A stretch of 23,720 nucleotides of DNA, taken from positions 1-23,720 of the IMG/VR virus record IMGVR_UViG_3300017756_000110, one strand, 5' to 3'. A program made the position numbers and the translations under genes. Under the pieces are notes generated by a model, which worked only from the letters and a program-made list of their open reading frames with translations, had not been told where the DNA came from and did no database searches. This stretch comes from a virus. Every line of letters starts with the position of its first letter. The stretch's first letter is position 1. Shown here piece by piece: positions 7,431 to 14,800 of this stretch.

Positions 7431-8729
7431 ATGTGGGGTAGTGCATTTGTGGGCGATACCTATGATGTGCCTATTCATTTTTCTGATGAGTTCTCCAACA
7501 TGGTCGTCAAAGCCTTATCTCAACACCCACATTTTTCATATGAAAATTTACCAGTCGAAGTTTCTTCTACTTTAATGATTAAAGAAGATTTAAAGAAATA
7601 CTCGTTTGCAAAAAACGGTGATGGGTGGCTTGAATCGACATGGGGTAAAAGTGCAAACGATATTATTCGTGAGTGCCGTAAAGCCCGTCGTAACGATAAA
7701 GCCAACAAGCACCTGTATGATTCGATTATCACTGACGTGCGTATGCTCAAAGCAATGGAAGTTGAAGCAACCATCAAACAATTGACTTGGGCTGACGGAC
7801 TTGATGAAGTTATCAAAAGTTTAGGACTTAATGATAAGTTGCTAAAATCACTGCGAAAGTTTGGCGAAAGTCGTTCTGTGAGCCTACAAAAAGCGTGCCA
7901 ACAATTTTTGAAAGCCAATACAGTTTTGAATTTACTTAATGATAAAGTGGACTGGACACCCGAAGACCAAGAAGAATGGGTCAATGCTCACCAGTTGCAA
8001 AAAGATGCAAAGAAAATGTGGCGTAACGTACTCAAGCAAACAGATAATTTACCACACGTTGATGTTCAAGCACTTGAGTTTGCATCCGATGTTTTGGAAA
8101 AAGAAGGTCCATTATCGAGTCGTGAACTTGTACGGCGAGGTGTAGGTCATCTTGAAAAAAACATGACCGTCAATAAAATGGCATCTTTGCTTAAATTATA
8201 TGGTGAAGAATACGATGTTTACAAAGCCACGTCACGAAGTACGTACCTCAAGTTTGGTTCTCATGGATTGATTATCAAGGATATATGGGGCTACATGGCA
8301 GGTTCTCTTGATTCTGATGGTAGCATCTTTATTTCAGAACGTGGTGACCCTCGTGTAACATTTGTTGCCAGTGGAAACATGGGTAAGCAATTGTGTGAAG
8401 ATTTGCAAAAGGCTGTTGGGTGTGGTCGATTAGTAACTGACCAAAAAGTTGCAAAGAACACACAAAAATCAATTCATCGGCTTATTTTTTCAGCCAAAGA
8501 TGACATTCGGCACGTACTAAAACACTCTATGCCTCACATGCGTTTGAAAGACTTGCAAGCCAAAGCAATGCTCGCATACGTTGATGAAAAGGATAAACTG
8601 CGTAAGAATGAGTTGTATCAATTGGTGACATTTACCAATTGGAAAGACCATCAAACCAAATCCGAATCGTTATTAAACAAATGGGGAGTAGACGCTGATA
8701 CCATAGGTGGCTATGCGGAGGGATTGTGA
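7431..8729 (+). CDS. Winged-helix-like plus LAGLIDADG-type endonuclease-like protein
   Basis: 432 residues. ATG 7431 is chosen over TTG 7410 because GGAGAGGT lies four bases before it. Residues about 75-215 are charged helical sequence. Residues 220-276 (EGPLSSRELVRRGV through YLKFG) read like a winged helix. Residues 288-299 are YMAGSLDSDGSI, a LAGLIDADG motif in which D296 is the expected metal ligand, followed by SERGDPRVTF and HRLIFSAKDD strands typical of the fold. Only one motif is seen, so an active enzyme would act as a dimer. It sits between the terminase block and portal and is not inside an intron or intein. It may be a free-standing homing endonuclease or a captured nuclease/DNA-binding domain used in packaging; inference. 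The stop overlaps the portal start (TGATG). Confidence 0.82.
   Translation: MWGSAFVGDTYDVPIHFSDEFSNMVVKALSQHPHFSYENLPVEVSSTLMIKEDLKKYSFAKNGDGWLESTWGKSANDIIRECRKARRNDKANKHLYDSIITDVRMLKAMEVEATIKQLTWADGLDEVIKSLGLNDKLLKSLRKFGESRSVSLQKACQQFLKANTVLNLLNDKVDWTPEDQEEWVNAHQLQKDAKKMWRNVLKQTDNLPHVDVQALEFASDVLEKEGPLSSRELVRRGVGHLEKNMTVNKMASLLKLYGEEYDVYKATSRSTYLKFGSHGLIIKDIWGYMAGSLDSDGSIFISERGDPRVTFVASGNMGKQLCEDLQKAVGCGRLVTDQKVAKNTQKSIHRLIFSAKDDIRHVLKHSMPHMRLKDLQAKAMLAYVDEKDKLRKNELYQLVTFTNWKDHQTKSESLLNKWGVDADTIGGYAEGL
8717..8722 (+). promoter_or_regulatory. Shine-Dalgarno site deciding the portal start
   Basis: GGAGGG lies six bases before ATG 8729 but only three before the in-frame GTG 8726, favouring the ATG. 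Confidence 0.7.
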
Positions 8730-10534
8730 TGGCGGAAGAACAAGGACGAATCTCACGATTCCTATCGGCTATCGGAAGTCCATTCCGTCGTCGTGAGAGT
8801 CCCACACCAACTATGCCGCTTTGGTCAAGCGGTATTCAAGAACCTGTCATGGCGCAGGGTATTACGCTCCCTGCACTGTTTGCAGTAAGTAATGAATCAC
8901 TTATTCTCCGTACTGTACTTTCAAAACTACGTCAAGAAATGTTTCGACGTGGGTACTACTGGGAGAAGCGTTTTACTGTTAAATGCACAACGTGTGATGA
9001 AGAATATCAACAAGAGATGGAAACATGCAAAGAATGTGGCGGTGCTGTACGCAAACCTGACATTGATGAATTAACATATCCGAAGTGGTTGTTTAAGCAA
9101 GAAAACAGCATGGAACAATCCTTCCACCATCTTCTTCACGAAGTCGAAAATGACCTCAACATTATTGACGATGCGTTTTTGATTTTAGTAAAAGAGTATT
9201 TTATTGACCCTGAAACCAAAGAAGTACAATTTTATCGAGTCAAAGAAATGGTACGTGGTGACCCTATTTTCATGCGTATTGTTGCTGATAAGCGTGGTGT
9301 ACGTGGTGGACGATACAAAACCTGTTTGATACACCGTGACCAAGTTAAAACCCATGCTGAAAATGATACGTGTGAGATATGTGGTTCCGACTTACATGAT
9401 GTCCATTACGTCAATATGGCGGGTAGCGGTAAGACCCAGTACTTTGTTGAAGGAGAAGTACTGCATGTTTCAAAATACAATCCATCAAAATTGTACGGTC
9501 GCTCTCCTGTCAATACAATGTGGCGACAAGCCATGACATTGACGGCAATGGACAACTACATTTACACGGCATATCAAAAACGCCGTATTCCAAAGGGTGT
9601 CATATCTGTTACAACAGACAACCTTGAATCTATGAAGGCGTTTTGGAAGGCCACTGATGAGAAATTGGAACGTGACCCACACTACATTCCTCGTGTTGGT
9701 ATCGAGTCACAATCAGGTCGTGGTGGTGTTAATTGGATTAAATTCATGGACACGCTTGAAGAAATGCAGTATATCGCTGTACGTGACGAAATACGTAATC
9801 GTATAGCGGCTTTCTATGGTGTATCATCAATCTTTATGGTTGATAACGGTAAGTCGGGTGGTCTAAACAACGAAGGTTTGCAAATTCTTGTCACTAATCG
9901 TGCTGTTGAGTTTGGTCAAAAAGTGTACACAGAAGTATTGTTCCCACGTCTACTTCGTCAAATGAACATTCATGATTGGAAACTCACACTTTATCCAAAC
10001 GAAGAAGAAGATGAAATTACACGTCTACGACGAGATGAACAAGAACTCAACGTCGCACAACGCATGGCACAACTTGGATTCCAACCTGAACTTTTGGAAG
10101 ACCCATCAAACCGTGATGTACGATTTGTGTATCGTAAACCACCTCCACCTCCAGCACCCGGCGGTGCGCCTCCACCCGGCGGTGCGCCTCCACCCGGTGG
10201 AGGTATGCCACCACAGATGATGGGTGGTCGAGGTATGCCACCAATGCCACCCGGTGGAGGTATGCCACCACAGATGATGGGTGGAATGCCACCGCAAATG
10301 ATGGGCGGAATGCCACCACAATCACGACAACTCCCACCCGGTATTGCACCGCCACTTCAACCCGGTAGTGAAGGAAGAGGTATACGTAACCGTGGTCCAG
10401 TAGCACCACAACGACGTGGTACAATGGGAAGCGGTTCACCAATTTCAAGCGTTCAACAACGTGGTCCCGAACCTTCTATGATGCAAAATGTTTCAAACGC
10501 ATTATTGAATGCTCGTAGACCAAGAGGGCGGTAA
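8729..10534 (+). CDS. Portal protein with two putative zinc sites and a Pro/Gly/Met tail
   Basis: 601 residues, HK97/SPP1-type portal. It should form the dodecameric vertex ring through which terminase packages DNA. Family-like text includes YNPSKLYGRSPVN (about 250-262), AMDNYIYTAYQKRR, then a stem and clip region, and AAFYGVSSIFM, GLQILVTNRAVEFGQK and WKLTLYPNEEEDEI near the end of the core. Unusual additions: a zinc-ribbon pattern C86-x2-C89-x10-C100-x2-C103 in the N-terminal wing, and C199-x2-H202 with C215-x2-C218, likely a second site. After about residue 470 comes a disordered Pro/Gly/Met repeat tail (GMPPQMMGG units), ending basic (RRPRGR). The start is ATG 8729, set by GGAGGG. Confidence 0.93.
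   Translation: MAEEQGRISRFLSAIGSPFRRRESPTPTMPLWSSGIQEPVMAQGITLPALFAVSNESLILRTVLSKLRQEMFRRGYYWEKRFTVKCTTCDEEYQQEMETCKECGGAVRKPDIDELTYPKWLFKQENSMEQSFHHLLHEVENDLNIIDDAFLILVKEYFIDPETKEVQFYRVKEMVRGDPIFMRIVADKRGVRGGRYKTCLIHRDQVKTHAENDTCEICGSDLHDVHYVNMAGSGKTQYFVEGEVLHVSKYNPSKLYGRSPVNTMWRQAMTLTAMDNYIYTAYQKRRIPKGVISVTTDNLESMKAFWKATDEKLERDPHYIPRVGIESQSGRGGVNWIKFMDTLEEMQYIAVRDEIRNRIAAFYGVSSIFMVDNGKSGGLNNEGLQILVTNRAVEFGQKVYTEVLFPRLLRQMNIHDWKLTLYPNEEEDEITRLRRDEQELNVAQRMAQLGFQPELLEDPSNRDVRFVYRKPPPPPAPGGAPPPGGAPPPGGGMPPQMMGGRGMPPMPPGGGMPPQMMGGMPPQMMGGMPPQSRQLPPGIAPPLQPGSEGRGIRNRGPVAPQRRGTMGSGSPISSVQQRGPEPSMMQNVSNALLNARRPRGR
10150..10323 (+). repeat. In-frame tandem repeats of the portal tail
   Basis: Two 18-bp units (GGTGCGCCTCCACCCGGC type) are followed by several 24-bp-like units encoding GMPPQMMG. 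Copies are near-identical in DNA, suggesting recent slippage expansion in a disordered tail. Confidence 0.85.
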
Positions 10535-10538
10535 AACT

Positions 10539-10548
10539 CTTTAAACAA
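10539..10548 (+). promoter_or_regulatory. Possible TATA-like element before the 117-residue gene
   Basis: The 45-base gap after the portal gene contains TCTTTAAACA about 25-30 bases before the Shine-Dalgarno site of the next gene. The spacing would allow an archaeal promoter with a short leader. It is weaker than the element at 17647, and A/T-rich text can occur by chance. Confidence 0.3.
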
Positions 10549-10579
10549 GTATACAATGACACTAACAAGAGGGGTTCTT

Positions 10580-10933
10580 ATGGATTTATTAAAAATGCAC
10601 CCAATGGCACGAAAAATGGAACAAGCGCAAAAAGCATTTGCAACTGCTTTAGAACAAGGTGATGGAAACCTTGCAAAACAACATTTGACAGAAGTACAAA
10701 AACTATCTGACTTTTTACTTGAAGACCTACAAACTGAAATCTTCAAGGCTGAAAATGCGGCTACAAAAACAGGTGCTCTCGACATCTATGTAAATGGAGT
10801 AGCCCCGTACACATTCCAAAAAGAAGACAACTACGTACCACTTATTGGTAACCGTCTTTCAGGAACAGTGCAAAGCCGAGTATCTCGTAGTAACTTCCGA
10901 CCTGCAAGCGGAACATTTGGACGACGAGGTTGA
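10580..10933 (+). CDS. Hypothetical 117-residue protein
   Basis: ATG 10580 is chosen because GAGGGG (10569-10574) sits five bases upstream; an in-frame ATG at 10556 lacks such a site. Residues 1-65 are predicted helical (MDLLKMHPMARKM, AFATALEQGDGN, LSDFLLEDLQTEIFKAE). The second half is a Gly/Ser/Arg-rich tail (NRLSGTVQSRVSRSNFRPASGTFGRRG). No family is recognised. It is next to the portal and ahead of two small genes in the same cluster, so a minor head or portal-associated role is plausible only from context. Confidence 0.82.
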   Translation: MDLLKMHPMARKMEQAQKAFATALEQGDGNLAKQHLTEVQKLSDFLLEDLQTEIFKAENAATKTGALDIYVNGVAPYTFQKEDNYVPLIGNRLSGTVQSRVSRSNFRPASGTFGRRG

Positions 10934-10938
10934 GTTTT

Positions 10939-11277
10939 ATGGCTGACAGCGATGCACAACAATTGATGAGTGTTCTTATTACAAAAATGGAAAACATGGA
11001 TTCTGATTTGGCATTGCTTAAGCAAGAAAACGAGCGTCTTCGTGCAACCATTAACAATCCAAAAATGCTACTACGCAAGATGGGTTTAGTTTCTTCTTCT
11101 ACTCCATTGTCAATGGATTTGGGTATTGACCCGCTTCGTGCTGATATGGAAAACGATTCAATTCTTAAGGGTGACCCAGTTTCATCTGTACCTCAATCTA
11201 ATGAAGAGTTCCATAACATGTCATGGGAAGAAATTCATGAAATGGCACAAACAGCGAAAGAACAGGAGATGAACTAA
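10939..11277 (+). CDS. Coiled-coil protein with scaffold-like C-terminal NMSW motif
   Basis: 112 residues. ATG 10939 is preferred to TTG 10930. Residues 8-37 form a heptad-like coiled coil (LMSVLITKMENMDSDL through ENERLRA). After a linker the C-terminus carries NMSWEEIHEMA (93-103). Nearly the same motif, NMSWDEVHNLA, ends the protease-scaffold protein (residues 442-452). In many tailed viruses the scaffold C-terminus contacts the coat protein, so this small protein may dock to the capsid protein through the same surface: inference. The stop overlaps the next gene (TAATG). Confidence 0.85.
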   Translation: MADSDAQQLMSVLITKMENMDSDLALLKQENERLRATINNPKMLLRKMGLVSSSTPLSMDLGIDPLRADMENDSILKGDPVSSVPQSNEEFHNMSWEEIHEMAQTAKEQEMN

Positions 11278-11879
11278 TGAAGCCCCGTCCAAGTGAAGCA
11301 CCTTTACTTACAAAAGCAAGAGAAATTGAGCATCGTCTAAGTCAATTGGAAATTATCAAAGGGAAGTGCGATTGCCCCAAAGGAAAATGCGACTGTAAAG
11401 ACTGCCCAAGTTGTGGTTCTAAGATGAACAAAGCGGGTGGTTGTATGAAGATGGATTGCGGTGGCAAAATGGCAAAAGCCGAACCCGGTTTTAAGGCTGA
11501 AAAAATCACAGACGTAAACCCTGCTTTCATGGCTGAATCGGGTGGACAAACCAAGAGTGGTTATTTTACCACCAACGGTAGAACCATCGAAACAGAAGAC
11601 GCACCAAAGAAAAAGAAGGGTAAGGATGCAACTAACATGGAGCAACTTTCAACTCGTATGAATCCACATGCAGGTGGCGGTGTGGATAGGGAAGATGCAA
11701 TGGGGGAGTCAAAGAAACTCAAAAAGGCATCAAGTAAGGCTCTTATGCGTGAAGCAAGCGAGCAAAGCCCAGTGCCAACAATTTGTCGTACATGCGGCGC
11801 AACACAACAAAGCGGTTGCAAAATGCCTGAATTGATGGGTGCTGACCTCCATGCATGTCCAGCATTCCAGCCGCTATGA
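11277..11879 (+). CDS. Cys-rich putative metal-binding protein
   Basis: 200 residues; the start ATG overlaps the upstream TAA by one base. The N-terminal 30 residues are helical. Residues 31-61 hold eight Cys (C31, C33, C38, C40, C43, C46, C56, C61), with a duplicated KGKCDC unit. The middle is Lys-rich and probably disordered. The C-terminus has another set, C170-RT-C173, C181 and C194. Two zinc or other metal clusters are likely. No family is recognised; Cys-dense spacing is metallothionein-like, but this is only compositional. It lies directly before the giant gene. Confidence 0.8.
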   Translation: MKPRPSEAPLLTKAREIEHRLSQLEIIKGKCDCPKGKCDCKDCPSCGSKMNKAGGCMKMDCGGKMAKAEPGFKAEKITDVNPAFMAESGGQTKSGYFTTNGRTIETEDAPKKKKGKDATNMEQLSTRMNPHAGGGVDREDAMGESKKLKKASSKALMREASEQSPVPTICRTCGATQQSGCKMPELMGADLHACPAFQPL

Positions 11880-11883
11880 TGGC

Positions 11884-11888
11884 GGTGA
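11884..11888 (+). promoter_or_regulatory. GGTGA Shine-Dalgarno site of the giant gene
   Basis: GGTGA four bases before ATG 11893 matches the usual prokaryotic 16S 3' end (ATCACCTCC) and decides this start over the upstream GTG. Confidence 0.65.
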
Positions 11889-11892
11889 AAGT

Positions 11893-14800
11893 ATGTCGTA
11901 TGACCAACTTGACATTGCAAGTGCCGATTTGCTAAAGTCGTTGGACGACAAACTTGACCTTGAGCGTAATGCGGCTGAATACATTATTGCATGGCAATCC
12001 ATGCAAAAAGCACCAAGTGAAATTATCTATACATCGCTGTTTTCAATCGCTGATGCGATTATCAAAGAAAAAAAAGAAGAGGGAGAAGATAAGTTTGAGT
12101 ATGAATACGATACTGGAACAGACACAGGTGCGGGGTTGCTTCTCAATACACAAGACACACAGGATGATTTGACAAACCACATTTGGGTCGATGGTTTACA
12201 ACGTGGTAAGAAAAACGCTGACCACCACTCCGTGTGGCCTGTGTACCGCCCAACAGCAGGTCATCCATACAAAGAGTATCACTTTCCGTTCCACCCTGCC
12301 AATCACCCGCTTCTTCGTATGCATTCTGTAACAGGTATGCCGCACTATGTTGAAATGCTCCGAGCGCATACACTTGGTGGCTACATGGATGAAGAAAAAG
12401 AAATGGAAAAGGATTACTTAAGCGAACTTTCTAAAGAAAAACACCCGTTAATGTTTGGATTTCAGCCCGAAGGAACAGATAAAACATTCAAACTACTTGG
12501 AAGTATTTTGCAAAACGGCTCAATGCTTTCACATCAAAAAGACCTCTACCAACGTGATTTTCAACGATGGAAAAAACAAAACACAGAACGAGAAGATGAA
12601 TATCTTGCGATGGGTATGACTCCAAAGGATGTTTTTCAAAAACTGCGTGAAGACCATTTTGAAGACCGAGCAAGGCAATGGGTAAGTGAAGATACAGTAC
12701 TTGATGATAATTACAAAATTCATCCAACTGCATTAGGACATCACGGTTACATGCTTGGACTTGAGTGGTTGTCACCTGAAGAACGTACTGCGGTTATGAA
12801 AGGTATGCGTGAAGGTGTAGACGACAATCACTTGATTGAATTACCAAACGGTCAAAAAGTTCCATCGGCTCGTTTTACGCATAATGCGATTATGCGAAAA
12901 ACACCTGAAATGAATTGGGCTGTACGAAGTCCGAGAATGTTAGGACGCAATGCTTCACTTCGATTAGAAGACAACGATACCGATTATGAAGCAAGCGAAT
13001 CGGGTCGTTTCTTACAGTCGGGTGTGGCAAAAGGGGCGCATCTTCCATACGGTTCAAACGATGAGTCCATTGCTGACATTATCCTTAACGAAATCAATGA
13101 ATTGTACGACGGAATGCGAGAAGATGGTGAAGATAATTACAAAACTCCAATGAAATTTTTACCACGACTCAATCTTCACAAAACGGGTGAACTTCCTGAA
13201 TTGGAATGGGAACAGTTGAAAGATGCTGAACGAGCACAGTTTGGTAAAAAAACTATGGAAGTAGACCATGCGAGATTACCTATTGAAGACGTTCTGTATA
13301 TGGCGGGTTTTCATCCTAAAACAAGAGAACTACTATCCATGCATCCTGTTTATGGAAAAATGGACGGACCGCTTGTACCGCTTGACTGGATTGAAAATAT
13401 CGAAGAAGATGCTTCTTCGTCTATGAATTTGCATCAACAAGAAAAAAATATTCGTAAGCACTTATCGTTTTTGAAAGCCGTTCACGGTCCAGCACCGAGT
13501 GAAGACAAGCCTTCCTATTGGCGCACAAGTGAAGACGGAAGGCACACTTACGGTCTTGGTTCTTTTTGGTCAAAACCGTTTCAAGGAATAGGTGGTGCAG
13601 GTATGACATTACCTACGTACAACGAAATTATTCATGCTACTACTTCAGACGATGACAGTGTATCGTTGCTTGGTGAAATGCATGATTTTGGTAAAAGTGG
13701 TGAAAAAACCGTTATCGTACCAAATCAAAACAATGTTTCTTTGGGTGCTCACTTTATGCCTGAACATTCTCAACAACACGGTCACTACGATAAAAATGTT
13801 GAAAAATATATTTACCATAATGCGCCTAAACTCATTCAAAATGTTCTTTCACCATCAAATGTTTCACGACCATCACCAAGTGCTTCATCAAAATCAGGGT
13901 ACAAAGAAGGCAAAACGACGAAGAACAATTTTACTGAACACAAATCATCGCTTTCAGCCCCGTATGAATATGCAATACGGCATATGACTGATGGTGAACG
14001 AAAAGATTTGTTTGAAAATCAACCTCACCTCAAAGCGTTCAACAGTGTACTTACAAGAAATCCATTCATACATCACGGCTCATACCGCAATTATGCGCCA
14101 TATGGAAGCGATAAGCATATTGTCAATAATGCACAAGATATTCACAAACTCATTATGCAATTAGGTCGATTTAATCACTTAAACAACCCTACAGAAAAAT
14201 CAGTTATATCGTTCAACGATTTCATACGAGATGCTCAACCAGTAAGTGGTGGTGAAACCACCGAAGATATGCTTGCGTATTTAGGGTGGGGTGTTCCATC
14301 ACCATCGTTTGGAAAAGTCAAAGACTACTTGCAAAGTAGCGCACAACGTGAAGGGTTGCGTTTCTTAACTGAAATATCAAAAACTATTCAATCAACAAAT
14401 CCGAAGGCTATCATGGAATACTTGGAAAAAGAAGATTTTGAAGATTTGTATCAACGATTGGGTTTTGCAAAAAATACAGATGCTCCTGTTAAACAACTTG
14501 TTGATAACTTCTTAGATGATGTGCTGTTTAACCTATCAAACCGTAGTCGCTCGTTTAAGCACAAGAAACCAACACTTCTTGATGCTGTTACAAGTGGTTT
14601 GAGTTTTGGTGGAGCACTCCCTGCATTTGAGCAAGAAGAAAAATTGCAAGCAGAAGTTGATGATTTGAATCAGCGTATGGTTGAGGCAGATGATATTGAC
14701 AAGCCACTTATCCAACAACAACTTTCTCAAAAGGTTGCTGAATTAACCTCGCTTCAACAACAAGCCATTGAAAGCACTCAAGGTAAAATGACATCGCATT

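Noticed and set aside
10047-10448. 133-residue minus-strand frame
   Set aside because: It is opposite the portal's repeat tail; the repetitive translation arises from the repeats.
11839-11892. 18-codon N-terminal extension of the giant protein from GTG
   Set aside because: It overlaps the upstream gene and has no SD, while ATG 11893 has GGTGA four bases upstream.
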